DNA of 64,000 nucleotides. Origin: Gammaproteobacteria bacterium. GTDB lineage: Bacteria; Pseudomonadota; Gammaproteobacteria; Pseudomonadales; Ketobacteraceae. The notes under the pieces were generated by a model that was not told where the DNA came from, searched no databases, and worked only from the letters and a program-made list of their open reading frames with translations. Numbering within the stretch: position 1 is the first letter of the stretch; each line of letters opens with the position of its first letter. The stretch lies in contig JABLXQ010000002.1 of the NCBI GenBank assembly GCA_013178375.1, positions 62,001 to 126,000 on the forward strand, given 5' to 3'. Below are positions 46,248 to 55,724 of the stretch, piece after piece. The position numbers and the translations under genes are program-made.

Positions 46248-49200
46248 ATGTCCATCAAAGTTGCCATCCGCCACCACACCCGCTACGTCTACGACCGCGA
46301 CGTGCAGTTGTTCCCGCACATATTCCGCCTGCGGCCCGCCGTGCACAGCCGCACGCCCATCGAGGGCTACTCGCTCAACATCAAGCCCGACAACCATTTC
46401 ATCAACTGGCAGCAGGACCCGTTTGGCAATTTTCTGGCCCGCGTGATTTTTCCCGAGAAAACCCGCGAACTGCAGATCGACGTGGAAGTGATCGCCGATC
46501 TGAAAGTGATCAACCCATTCGACTTTTTTGTCGAGGAATACGCCGCCAAATTTCCGTTCAAGTACGAAGAACAGCTGGCGAAGGAACTGGTGCCCTATCT
46601 GGAAATAAAAGAACAGGGGCCGTTGCTGCTGGACTGGATCGGCACCATCGACCGCACGCCGCGCATCATCGTGGATTTTCTGGTGGAGGTGAATCAGGCG
46701 CTGTACAAACACATCAAGTACAGCATCCGCATGGAACCGGGCGTGCAGACCTGCGAGGAAACCCTGACCAGCCAGGTGGGTTCCTGCCGCGATTCGGCAT
46801 TCCTGCTGGTGCAGGTGCTGCGGCATCTGGGTCTGGCGGCGCGCTTTGTGTCCGGTTATCTGGTGCAGCTGAAACCGGATGTGGAATCCCTCGACGGCCC
46901 CAGTGGCCCGCACGCGGATTTCACCGATCTGCATGCCTGGTGCGAAGTGTATGTACCCGGTGCCGGCTGGATCGGGCTTGATCCCACGTCGGGATTGCTT
47001 GCCAGCGAAGGCCACATTCCGCTCGCGTGCACACCCGATCCGGTCAGTGCAGCACCGGTGACCGGTGCCTCTTCGAAATGCGAAGTGGAATTTGAATTTG
47101 AAAACCGCGTCGACCGCATTCTGGAAGATCCGCGCGTCACCAAGCCTTACACCGAGGAGCAGTGGCAGAACATCCAGGCGCTGGGCAATCAGGTGGAAGA
47201 CGATCTGGTGAACGGTGACGTGCGCCTGACTATGGGCGGCGAGCCCACCTTCGTGTCGGTGGACGACATGGAAGGCGCAGAGTGGAACGTCACCGCCGAC
47301 AGCCCCAACAAACGCAAACTGGCGCACAGCCTTTTTATCGGCATGCAAAAACATTTCGCACCGGGCGGCGTGAAGCATTATGGCCAGGGTAAATGGTATC
47401 CGGGCGAGCCGCTGCCACGCTGGCAATATGCCTGCTATTGGCGCAAGGATGGCAATCCGCTGTGGCACAATCCGGCGCTGATGGCCGATCCCAATCACAA
47501 TTACAATTTTTCCGTGCACAACGCGCGGCAATTCATGCAGCAGCTGTGTCATGAACTGAAACTGCCGGACCGTTTTGCGATTCCCGCTTACGAAGACGCG
47601 GTGTATTACCTGTGGCAGGAAGGCAACCTGCCGGCGGAGTTCGATCCGACGAAAAAAGACCTGAAGCTGGATCTGGAACGCAAGCGGCTGCTGGCGCAAT
47701 TGCAGCGCGGACTGGATCAACCCGTGGGATACACCCTGCCGCTGAGTTGGGACTGGTACGACCGCGCCTGGCACAGTTGCGGCTGGTCGTTCCGCCGCAG
47801 CCATCTGCATCTGGTGCCCGGCGATTCGCCGCTGGGCATGCGGTTGCCGCTGGAAGTGATTCACTGGCTGCCGGCCGACAAGCGTGAACAGCACCAGCCC
47901 ATCAGCCTGTTCGAGGAAGCCTCGGCGCTGCCGTATTTTCCGCCCAGCCTGGCGCCCATCGAAGCCAGTGAAACATCAGAGAAAAATGAAAAGGAAAAAT
48001 TCATCCAGACTGCGCTCTGCGTCGAACCGCGCCACGGTGTGCTTTATGTATTCCTGCCACCGCTGTCCAACGCCGACCAGTTCATTCTGCTGATCAACGC
48101 CATTGAATCCGCCGCCGCCAAACTCAGCATGCCGGTGGTGCTGGAAGGCTACGATCCGCCCAAGGATCTGCGCCTGGAAAAATTCATGGTAACGCCGGAC
48201 CCGGGCGTGATCGAAGTGAACATTCATCCGGCCCACAGCTGGAAACAGCTGCAGCAGAACACGCTGGACCTGTACGAGATCGCGCGCAAATCCCGTCTGG
48301 GTACGGAAAAATTCATGGTGGATGGTCGTCACGCCGGTACCGGCGGTGGCAACCACGTCACCATGGGCGGCGCTACCCCAGCGGATTCGCCGATGTTGCG
48401 GCGGCCGGAAGTGCTGCGCAGCCTGATCACCTTCTGGCAGCATCATCCCGGTTTGTCCTATCTGTTTTCCGGTTTGTTTATCGGCCCCACGTCGCAGGCA
48501 CCCCGCGTTGACGAAGGCCGCAACGAAAGTCTGTATGAACTGGAAATCGCCTTCGGCCAGATGCCGGAGGGCGAAATCGCGCAACCCTGGCTGGTGGATC
48601 GCCTGCTGCGCAATCTGCTGGTGGATATTTCCGGCAACACGCACCGTTCCGAATTCTGCATCGACAAATTATATTCGCCGGATTCCGCCACCGGACGCCT
48701 GGGCATCCTGGAATTCCGCGCCTTCGAAATGCCGCCGCACGCGCACATGAGTCTGGTGCAGATGCTGTTGCTGCGCACGCTGGTGGCCATGTTCTGGAAA
48801 CAGCCGTACCGGCAGCGACTGGTGCGCTGGGGTACCGCGTTGCACGACCGCTTCATGCTGCCCCATTACGTGATGGAAGATCTCAACAACGTATGCGAAT
48901 TCATGCAGCAGCAGGGCTATCCGTTCCAGGTGGAATGGCTGGCACCGTTCCTGGAATTCCGCTTCCCGCATTATGGTCGCGTCAAAATCCGCGACATCGA
49001 AATCACGCTGCAGACTGCAATTGAACCCTGGAACGTGATGGGCGAGGAAGTGACGCGCTCCGGCACCGCGCGTTTCGTGGATTCGTCCATCGAACGCATG
49101 CAGGTGAAAGTGAGCGGGCTCAGCGAGGGCCGCTACGTGCTGGCGTGCAACGGCCGCACCGTGCCGCTGCGCAATACCGGCACCCACGGCGAATATGTGG

Positions 49201-49592
49201 CGGGCGTGCGGTACCGGGCGTGGCAGCCGCCGTCGGCGCTGCATCCCACCATCGGCATTCATTCGCCGCTGGTGTTCGACCTGATCGACACGTTCAACGG
49301 ACGCTCCATCGGCGGCTGCACCTATCATGTGCACCATGCCGGCGGCCGCAGCTATGACACCTTCCCGGTGAACGCTTATGAGGCAGAGGGTCGCCGCATC
49401 AGCCGTTTCTGGGGTTATGGCCATACCCAGGGTCCGCTGGCAGTGACGCCGGAAGTGCGGCCGTTCCTGCACAGCGGCGACCGCTTCTATCCCAACGGTA
49501 ATCCGCCGGGACCCATGGCGCCACCGCCGGAGGAAACCAACCGCGAGTACCCGTACACGCTTGACCTGCGCCGGCCGTTGCGTACGCCCTGA
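46248..49592 (+). CDS. Transglutaminase-like protein fused to a putative DUF2126 amidoligase
   Basis: This is a 1114-residue cytoplasmic protein. Residues 1 to about 300 are a transglutaminase-like cysteine-protease-fold domain with its bacterial N-terminal beta-domain (IRHHTRYVYDRDVQLFPH). The triad is Cys180 (VGSCRDSAF), His229 (DLHAWCEVYVPG) and Asp245 (LDPTSG). From about 320 onward the protein is the DUF2126 type (VRLTMGGEPTFVSVDDMEG, WYPGEPLPRWQY, NPAHSWKQLQQNTLDLYE), predicted as a glutamine-synthetase-like COOH-NH2 ligase. AAGG precedes the ATG at 46248; the upstream open frame is ignored. It leads the five-gene run and would build or modify a peptide-linked molecule, product unknown. 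Confidence 0.9.
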   Translation: MSIKVAIRHHTRYVYDRDVQLFPHIFRLRPAVHSRTPIEGYSLNIKPDNHFINWQQDPFGNFLARVIFPEKTRELQIDVEVIADLKVINPFDFFVEEYAAKFPFKYEEQLAKELVPYLEIKEQGPLLLDWIGTIDRTPRIIVDFLVEVNQALYKHIKYSIRMEPGVQTCEETLTSQVGSCRDSAFLLVQVLRHLGLAARFVSGYLVQLKPDVESLDGPSGPHADFTDLHAWCEVYVPGAGWIGLDPTSGLLASEGHIPLACTPDPVSAAPVTGASSKCEVEFEFENRVDRILEDPRVTKPYTEEQWQNIQALGNQVEDDLVNGDVRLTMGGEPTFVSVDDMEGAEWNVTADSPNKRKLAHSLFIGMQKHFAPGGVKHYGQGKWYPGEPLPRWQYACYWRKDGNPLWHNPALMADPNHNYNFSVHNARQFMQQLCHELKLPDRFAIPAYEDAVYYLWQEGNLPAEFDPTKKDLKLDLERKRLLAQLQRGLDQPVGYTLPLSWDWYDRAWHSCGWSFRRSHLHLVPGDSPLGMRLPLEVIHWLPADKREQHQPISLFEEASALPYFPPSLAPIEASETSEKNEKEKFIQTALCVEPRHGVLYVFLPPLSNADQFILLINAIESAAAKLSMPVVLEGYDPPKDLRLEKFMVTPDPGVIEVNIHPAHSWKQLQQNTLDLYEIARKSRLGTEKFMVDGRHAGTGGGNHVTMGGATPADSPMLRRPEVLRSLITFWQHHPGLSYLFSGLFIGPTSQAPRVDEGRNESLYELEIAFGQMPEGEIAQPWLVDRLLRNLLVDISGNTHRSEFCIDKLYSPDSATGRLGILEFRAFEMPPHAHMSLVQMLLLRTLVAMFWKQPYRQRLVRWGTALHDRFMLPHYVMEDLNNVCEFMQQQGYPFQVEWLAPFLEFRFPHYGRVKIRDIEITLQTAIEPWNVMGEEVTRSGTARFVDSSIERMQVKVSGLSEGRYVLACNGRTVPLRNTGTHGEYVAGVRYRAWQPPSALHPTIGIHSPLVFDLIDTFNGRSIGGCTYHVHHAGGRSYDTFPVNAYEAEGRRISRFWGYGHTQGPLAVTPEVRPFLHSGDRFYPNGNPPGPMAPPPEETNREYPYTLDLRRPLRTP

Positions 49593-49642
49593 GTGTTATA
49601 CTTCAAACCTCGGCAACGGCACGACTCTGGGCGCAACCGGGC

Positions 49643-52264
49643 ATGACCACAGACATCCAAATGAAGCAATCGCAGTCTCAGACGCAAACGGCCGCGGAAA
49701 CGCCGTCCGAACTGGAGCAGATGCTCGCGGATTATCCCGCCGGACTGGATGGCTACGACGAAATGTGGGATGCCGACCCCGCCGCAGTGAATCCCCAGTG
49801 GCGCCGGCTGATGCGGGATCTGCAGGATCTCGGCGGTGACGAGCTGGAACGGCGTCGCACGGAAGCGCGTCGTCTGCTGCGGGAAAACGGCGTCACCTAC
49901 AACATTTACAACGATCCCAAGGGCCAGCAGCGCACCTGGCAGCTGGACCCGATTCCCCTGCTGATCAAATCCGCCGACTGGGCTGCTATCAGCGTGGGCC
50001 TGAAACAGCGCGCCCGTGTGCTGGACATGGTGTACCGCGACCTGTACGGCGCGCGCCGCCTGATCCGCGAAGGTCTGTTGCCGCCGGAACTGATTTACGC
50101 GCACCAGGGTTTTCTGCGCCCCTGCGATCAGGTGCCGCAGGAAAACATGCCCCAACTGCTGCTGTACGCCGCCGATCTGGCCCGTGGTCCCGATAATCGC
50201 ATGTGGGTAATCGGCGACCGCACCCAGGCGCCTTCTGGTGCGGGCTATGCGCTGGAAACCCGCATGGCCATGACGCGGGTGATGGCGGACGAATTCCGTC
50301 GCACCCAGGTGCACCGCCTGTCGATTTTCTTCCGCAACCTGCGCGCCACCCTGGCCAGCCTGCTGCCCAACTACGAGGAAGAACCGCGCGTGGTGATCCT
50401 CACGCCGGGGCCGCGCAACGAAACCTATTTCGAGCACGCCTATCTGGCGTCTTACCTTGGCTACAGCCTGGTGCAGGGCGACGACCTCACGGTGCGTGAT
50501 GGCAAGGTCTGGCTGAAATCCCTCGACGGCCTGAAAAAGGTCGACATCATCGTGCGGCGGGTGGATGACAACTTCTGTGATCCGCTGGAACTGCGCGAGG
50601 ATTCCCACCTCGGCGTGCCCGGACTGCTGCAGGCAGCGCGGCTGGGTAACGTCATCATCGCCAACCCGCTGGGATCGAGCCTGCTGGAAAGTCCGGGCAT
50701 CATGCCGTTCCTGCCCGCCATCACCAAACACTGGCTGGGGGAAGAGATCCTGTTGCCCTCCGCCGCCACCTGGTGGTGCGGCCAGAAAAAGGAAATGGAC
50801 TATGTGCTGGAGCATTTGCCGGATCTGGTGATCAAGACCATCGACCGCCGTATGCCCTCGTTCTTCGGCCCGCAGCTGAGCACGGCCCAGCGTGCGGAAC
50901 TGAAGGCCCGCATCACCGCCATGCCCTATCTGTTCGTAGGCCAGGAACTGCTGAGCTGCTCCACTGCGCCATCGCTGCGGGAAGCGGCCATCGTGCCGCG
51001 CCGGGTGCTGCTGCGGGCGTTCGTCACCGCGCACCAGGGCGACTACGACGTGATGCCCGGCGGCCTTAGCCGGGTCGCGCCGGATTCCGACAGCCTGTTC
51101 ATTTCCAACCAGTCCGGCGGCCTGTCGAAAGACACCTGGATTCTGGCGGACAAACCGGTGCACCAGGTCAGCCTGTGGCCCAGCGTGCGCCAGATGGACA
51201 ACCTGGTGACCGGCGAAGGCTCGCTGCCATCGCGCTCCGGCGAGAACCTGTTCTGGGTAGGCCGCTACGCCGAACGCGCCGAGGGCCTGCTGCGGCTGCT
51301 GCGCACCGTGATCGGCAAGCTGGCGGACTACGACGACTACCGCGACGAAGCCGACATGGCGGTGCTGACCCAGCTGCTGATCACCCTCACCCATTTCACG
51401 TCCATCTACCCCGGCTTTACCGGCGAGGACGCCAAGGAATTACTGGCCAATCCGCGGGAAAAAATCCTGGAAATGGCGCTGGACCGCAACCAGCGCTGCA
51501 GCCTGATCAGCACGCTGGAATCCTTCATGCAGAGCGCCTACAACGTGCGCGACCTGTGGTCGGTGGACACCTGGCGCCTGATCGACGACATCGATGAAAA
51601 CATCCAGTACCTGGGCGGCAAGGCCGACGATTTCGGCCTGCTACAGAACGAACTGGATTCCCTGATCGGCACCCTGATGGCGATCTTCGGCCAGAACCAG
51701 GAAAGCATGCCCCACGATGCCGGCTGGTACCTGCTGAGCATGGGCCGGCGCATCGAACGCTGCCTGCAACAGATCATCCTGCTGCGCACCTGTCTGCTGC
51801 AACCCAGCGGCGACGTGGTGGAGCACCTGATGCTGGAATCGGTACTGATCAACCAGGCCAGCCTGATCACCCACCGCCGCCGTTACCGTGCGCTGCAGCA
51901 CGTCTACACCGTGCTGGACCTGCTGCTGCTGGATAGCCAGTACCCGCGCTCGCTGGCCTACCAGATTGAACAGATCGGGCAACTGCTGGCCAAGCTGCCG
52001 CCGGTGCAGCGGAACCTGCCGCCCCACCAGCTGAGCCGGGAACAGCGCCTGATCCTGCAGGCCAGCACCGAAATCAAGCTGGCGGAAGTGGAAAAGCTGG
52101 GCCGCATCAGTGAAGACACCGGCAGCCGGGCCCAGCTGGCCAAACTGCTGGACAATGTCGAGCGCCGCCTCGCCAAGGCGTCCGCCCTGCTGACCCAGAA
52201 ATACTTCAGCCACACCGAAAGCGCACGCCAGCTGGCGCCCACCCGCATGGACCTGTCGGTATGA
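49643..52264 (+). CDS. Fused circularly permuted ATP-grasp and alpha-E protein
   Basis: This is an 873-residue protein. The N-terminal half (about 20-520) is a circularly permuted ATP-grasp domain (YNIYNDPKGQQRTWQLDPIPLL, VGLKQRARVLDMVYRDLYGARRLI, GDRTQAPSGAGYALETRMAM, SGGLSKDTWIL). The C-terminal half (about 530-870) is an alpha-E helical domain beginning ENLFWVGRYAERAEGLLRLL. Compared with the stand-alone paralogue at 53165, the acidic E-D-N is replaced by G191-D-R193 and the Gly-rich ESGGYG loop by D401-RRMPS, so ATP binding may be altered. The stop overlaps the next gene by ATGA. Its function is predicted only from context. Confidence 0.88.
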   Translation: MTTDIQMKQSQSQTQTAAETPSELEQMLADYPAGLDGYDEMWDADPAAVNPQWRRLMRDLQDLGGDELERRRTEARRLLRENGVTYNIYNDPKGQQRTWQLDPIPLLIKSADWAAISVGLKQRARVLDMVYRDLYGARRLIREGLLPPELIYAHQGFLRPCDQVPQENMPQLLLYAADLARGPDNRMWVIGDRTQAPSGAGYALETRMAMTRVMADEFRRTQVHRLSIFFRNLRATLASLLPNYEEEPRVVILTPGPRNETYFEHAYLASYLGYSLVQGDDLTVRDGKVWLKSLDGLKKVDIIVRRVDDNFCDPLELREDSHLGVPGLLQAARLGNVIIANPLGSSLLESPGIMPFLPAITKHWLGEEILLPSAATWWCGQKKEMDYVLEHLPDLVIKTIDRRMPSFFGPQLSTAQRAELKARITAMPYLFVGQELLSCSTAPSLREAAIVPRRVLLRAFVTAHQGDYDVMPGGLSRVAPDSDSLFISNQSGGLSKDTWILADKPVHQVSLWPSVRQMDNLVTGEGSLPSRSGENLFWVGRYAERAEGLLRLLRTVIGKLADYDDYRDEADMAVLTQLLITLTHFTSIYPGFTGEDAKELLANPREKILEMALDRNQRCSLISTLESFMQSAYNVRDLWSVDTWRLIDDIDENIQYLGGKADDFGLLQNELDSLIGTLMAIFGQNQESMPHDAGWYLLSMGRRIERCLQQIILLRTCLLQPSGDVVEHLMLESVLINQASLITHRRRYRALQHVYTVLDLLLLDSQYPRSLAYQIEQIGQLLAKLPPVQRNLPPHQLSREQRLILQASTEIKLAEVEKLGRISEDTGSRAQLAKLLDNVERRLAKASALLTQKYFSHTESARQLAPTRMDLSV

Positions 52265-53142
52265 AATTTCGCGTCAAACACACCACGCATTACCGTTACA
52301 ACAGCACGGTTTCCCTCTGTTTCAACGAAGCCCGCATGTCCCCCCTGAACAACACGCACCAAACCTGTGCGCGCAATCGCTTCGTGATTCACCCGGCGCC
52401 TGATTCAGTGCACAAGCGCTTCGACTACTTTGGCAACCAGGTCACCGCCTTCGATATTCTGCAGCCCCACAAGGAACTCACGGTCACTGTTTACAGCGAT
52501 GTGCAGGTGCTCGACCCCTCGCGCCAGTTCCTGTTCAGTGCCGATTGTCCCTGGGAACACGTGCGCGACAGCCTGCGTACCACCACCCAGGCCGACCTGC
52601 TGCCGATCCGGGAATTCGCCCTGCCCTCGCCGCTGATTCCCAACCTGGACGAGATACGCGCCTTCGCCGAAATCTCCTTCCAGCCCCAGCGGCCGGTATT
52701 GGAAGCGGCGATGGATCTGATGAACCGCATCCACACCGAATTCACCTACGACCCCAACGCCACCACCATCAGCACTCCGCTGGCCACGGTGCTGGAGCAA
52801 AAACGGGGCGTATGCCAGGACTTCGCTCACCTGGGCATTGCCTGCCTGCGCAGCCTGGGACTGGCGGCCAGCTACATCAGCGGCTACCTGGAAACCCTGC
52901 CGCCGCCGGGGCAGAAAAAACTCGTGGGCGTGGATGCATCCCACGCCTGGTACGGCGTGCACATGCTGGATGACGGTTGGGTGGCATTCGATCCCACCAA
53001 CAACATCATGCCCACGGACCAGTACATCACTCTGGCAATTGGCCGGGATTTTGCAGACGTCACACCCTTAAAAGGCGTGATATACGGCGGCGATCACCAT
53101 CTGCTGAAAGTGTCGGTGGATGTGGATCGTATCGAAGCGTGA
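52261..53142 (+). CDS. Transglutaminase-like cysteine-protease-fold protein
   Basis: This is a 293-residue protein. The N-terminal beta-domain (KFRVKHTTHYRYNSTVSLCFNEARM) precedes the transglutaminase fold with Cys185 (GVCQDFAHL), His228 (ASHAWYGVHM) and Asp244 (FDPTN). GYLETLPPPGQKKLVGVDAS is a typical loop. It is a shorter relative of the N-terminal domain of the gene at 46248. In known gene clusters such domains are predicted to form or break isopeptide-like bonds on peptides made by the ATP-grasp partner. It overlaps the preceding gene by 4 nt. Confidence 0.9.
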   Translation: MKFRVKHTTHYRYNSTVSLCFNEARMSPLNNTHQTCARNRFVIHPAPDSVHKRFDYFGNQVTAFDILQPHKELTVTVYSDVQVLDPSRQFLFSADCPWEHVRDSLRTTTQADLLPIREFALPSPLIPNLDEIRAFAEISFQPQRPVLEAAMDLMNRIHTEFTYDPNATTISTPLATVLEQKRGVCQDFAHLGIACLRSLGLAASYISGYLETLPPPGQKKLVGVDASHAWYGVHMLDDGWVAFDPTNNIMPTDQYITLAIGRDFADVTPLKGVIYGGDHHLLKVSVDVDRIEA

Positions 53143-53164
53143 CTTTTCACCTATAAGACGATTT

Positions 53165-54616
53165 ATGCCCATCGACTGGAAAGATTACGAAGTAAAAGAT
53201 TTCTTCGACGAACTGATTCAAACCAACGGCCAGCCGCGCAGCTCGTCGGCCACGCTTGCGCGCTACCTCACCACCTTGTCCAGCGACGAAATCGACAGCC
53301 TGCGGGCGGCGTCGGAACTGTCGATCAAGGAAATGGGCATCACCTTCACCGTCTATACGCAGGAAGAAGGTTCCATCGACCGCTCCTGGCCGTTCGACAT
53401 CATCCCGCGCATCATCCCCAAATCCGAATGGGATCGCATCGAGCTGGGCCTGAAGCAGCGGGTGCGCGCACTGAATTTATTTATCGATGATCTTTATCAC
53501 GACCAGAAGATCATCAAGAACAAGGTTTTTCCCGCTGAGCTGCTGGCGAACTCGGTGAACTTCCGCAAGGAATGCATCGGTGTGAATCCGCCGCTGAATA
53601 TCTGGGCCCACATCTGCGGTTCGGATCTGGTGCGCGACGCCGACGGCACCATGTATGTGCTGGAAGACAATTTGCGGGTGCCGTCCGGTGTGTCGTACAT
53701 GCTGGAAAACCGCTCGGTGATGAAGCGCGTATTTCCGGAAATGTTCGAAGCCATGAGCGTGCAGCCGGTGGACGACTATCCGTCGCAACTGTTCGACATG
53801 CTGTGCGCGCTGGCGCCGCGAAAGCAGGTGCAGCCGGAAGTGGTGGTGCTGACGCCGGGCATCTACAACTCCGCCTATTTCGAGCATGCGTATCTGGCGC
53901 AGCAAATGGGTTGCGAACTGGTGGAAGGGCGTGACCTGACGGTGGAAAGCGACGACTGCGTGTACATGCGCACGGTGGATGGCCTGCAGCGCGTGGATGT
54001 GATTTATCGTCGCATCGACGATCTGTTCCTCGACCCAGATGCTTTCAATCCCGAATCCAGTCTGGGTGTGCCGGGCCTGATGCGGGCCTGGAAAAAAGGC
54101 AAGGTGGCACTGGCCAACGCGCCGGGCGCCGGTGTGGCTGACGACAAAGTCGTGTACGCCTTCGTGCCCGAGATCATCAAATATTATCTGGGCGAAGACG
54201 TGATTCTGCCCAACGTGCCCACCTACCGCTGCATGTACGACGACGAGCGCGAGTACGTGCTGAAAAATCTGGACCTGCTGGTGGTGAAACCCGCCAACGA
54301 ATCCGGCGGCTACGGCATGATGATCGGCCCCGCTGCCAGCAAAAAGGAGCGCGAAAAATTCGCGCAACTGATCAAGGCCGATCCGCGCAATTACATCGCG
54401 CAACCGACACTGTCGCTGTCCACTGTGCCCACGTTGGTGGGCGACAAAGTGGAACCGCGCCATGTGGATCTGCGTCCGTTCATACTCAGCAGCAGCGACA
54501 TCAATGTCACCATGGGCGGCCTCACCCGCGTCGCGCTGCGCAAGGGTTCGCTGGTAGTGAATTCATCCCAGGGTGGCGGCAGTAAAGACACCTGGATCGT
54601 GGAGGAGGACAAGTAA
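53165..54616 (+). CDS. Stand-alone circularly permuted ATP-grasp protein
   Basis: This is a 483-residue protein, ATG at 53165, 22 nt after the previous stop. It has LGLKQRVRALNLFIDDLYHD, YVLEDNLRVPSGVSYMLENR (E167-D-N169), TPGIYNSAYFEHAYLAQQMG, LLVVKPANESGGYGMMIGP (Lys375, Gly-rich 381-384) and SSQGGGSKDTWIV. All features expected of an active ATP-dependent carboxylate-amine ligase of this type are present, unlike the fused paralogue. It overlaps the alpha-E gene by one base (TAATG). The substrate is unknown. Confidence 0.9.
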   Translation: MPIDWKDYEVKDFFDELIQTNGQPRSSSATLARYLTTLSSDEIDSLRAASELSIKEMGITFTVYTQEEGSIDRSWPFDIIPRIIPKSEWDRIELGLKQRVRALNLFIDDLYHDQKIIKNKVFPAELLANSVNFRKECIGVNPPLNIWAHICGSDLVRDADGTMYVLEDNLRVPSGVSYMLENRSVMKRVFPEMFEAMSVQPVDDYPSQLFDMLCALAPRKQVQPEVVVLTPGIYNSAYFEHAYLAQQMGCELVEGRDLTVESDDCVYMRTVDGLQRVDVIYRRIDDLFLDPDAFNPESSLGVPGLMRAWKKGKVALANAPGAGVADDKVVYAFVPEIIKYYLGEDVILPNVPTYRCMYDDEREYVLKNLDLLVVKPANESGGYGMMIGPAASKKEREKFAQLIKADPRNYIAQPTLSLSTVPTLVGDKVEPRHVDLRPFILSSSDINVTMGGLTRVALRKGSLVVNSSQGGGSKDTWIVEEDK

Positions 54617-55587
54617 TGCTGGCCCGTGTTGCTGAAACCTTATTCTGGATGTCGCGTTATCTCGAACGTGCCGAAAACATGGCGCGCCTGATCAACGTCA
54701 ACGCCAATCTGCTGCTGGATATTCCCAAGAAAACCACGCTGGGATGGGAGCCGCTGATCGACATCACCGGCACTCGTGAGCACTATCTGAAAAGCAACGA
54801 GAATTTTGAAGAACGCTCGGTGCTGCGCTATCTGGTGAGCGACGTGGATAGCCCGGTGTCGATCGTGTCGGCGCTGAAAAGTGCTCGTGAAAATGCGCGC
54901 ACCATTCGCGACGTGATTCCGCGTGAAGCCTGGGAGCAGATCAACGCGCTGAATTATTACGCCACCGACCAGCTGGGTGCCGGCCTGTCAAAACGCGGCC
55001 GCTTCAGTTACCTGAAAGAAATCATTCTGCGCAACCAGACCATTTCCGGCCTGCTGGCGGGCACCATGAACCAGGATCAGGGTTACCTGTTCATCCGCAT
55101 GGGCCGCAACCTGGAGCGGGCGGACATGACCACGCGCATCATCGACGTGCGCACCGCCAACCTGATCACCAACGAAAACATGGAGCTGCGGCCGTTCGAA
55201 AACATCCAGTGGATGAGCGTGCTGAAATCGTTGACTGCGTACCAGATGTACCGGCAGTCGATGCAGGCCCGCGTGCGGCGCGGCGATGTACTGAAATTTC
55301 TGTTCCAGTCGAAAAAGTTTCCGCGCTCGATTTATTTCTGCGCCCAGCAGCTGGAGCAGTGCGTACTGCAACTGCCTAACTTCGAAGAAGTGTTGAACCA
55401 GATCCACAGCCTGATGGATATGGTGCAGGGCACCGACCTGGAAGCGCTCGACCAGAATCAGCTGCATGAATTCATCGACCAGTGCCAGATCGAATTCAAT
55501 GCCATCCACAATGCCCTGGTGGATAACTACTTCCTCAGTGGCCGTATTTACAAACAGGCGCCGAGGCAGGTGCAGAAGGCGGGTTGA
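54616..55587 (+). CDS. Alpha-E domain protein
   Basis: This is a 323-residue, almost all-helical protein of the alpha-E family. It begins AETLFWMSRYLERAENMARLIN, which matches the start of the C-terminal half of the fused protein at 49643. GYLFIRMGRNLERADMTTRIIDVR is a second conserved segment. Alpha-E proteins always accompany circularly permuted ATP-grasp and transglutaminase proteins, but no biochemical role is settled. It is the last gene of the run. Confidence 0.88.
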   Translation: MLARVAETLFWMSRYLERAENMARLINVNANLLLDIPKKTTLGWEPLIDITGTREHYLKSNENFEERSVLRYLVSDVDSPVSIVSALKSARENARTIRDVIPREAWEQINALNYYATDQLGAGLSKRGRFSYLKEIILRNQTISGLLAGTMNQDQGYLFIRMGRNLERADMTTRIIDVRTANLITNENMELRPFENIQWMSVLKSLTAYQMYRQSMQARVRRGDVLKFLFQSKKFPRSIYFCAQQLEQCVLQLPNFEEVLNQIHSLMDMVQGTDLEALDQNQLHEFIDQCQIEFNAIHNALVDNYFLSGRIYKQAPRQVQKAG

Positions 55588-55596
55588 TCCACCCAG

Positions 55597-55613
55597 CCGG
55601 GGCGCTGCCCCGG
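55597..55613 (+). terminator. GC hairpin after the alpha-E gene, possible weak terminator
   Basis: CCGGGGC-GCT-GCCCCGG forms a perfect 7-bp stem with a 3-nt loop 10 nt after the stop. No T-run follows. Confidence 0.35.
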
Positions 55614-55724
55614 TGTGGCCGGGGGCAGCATTCCCGGCGTTCAACGCCGATGCCGGTTTCCTGGCCGCGCGCGGCGCACTATCATTCCACCATCAACCCG
55701 ACGCTTCCCCGGTGGAATCCCCTC

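Noticed and set aside
45669-47894. Open frame of 741 codons on the minus strand
   Set aside because: It crosses the TonB receptor and the DUF2126 gene on the other strand and has shadow-type composition with no motif.
49487-51394. Open frame of 635 codons on the minus strand
   Set aside because: It is antisense to the ATP-grasp gene, His/Gln-rich and without any recognisable domain or ribosome-binding site.
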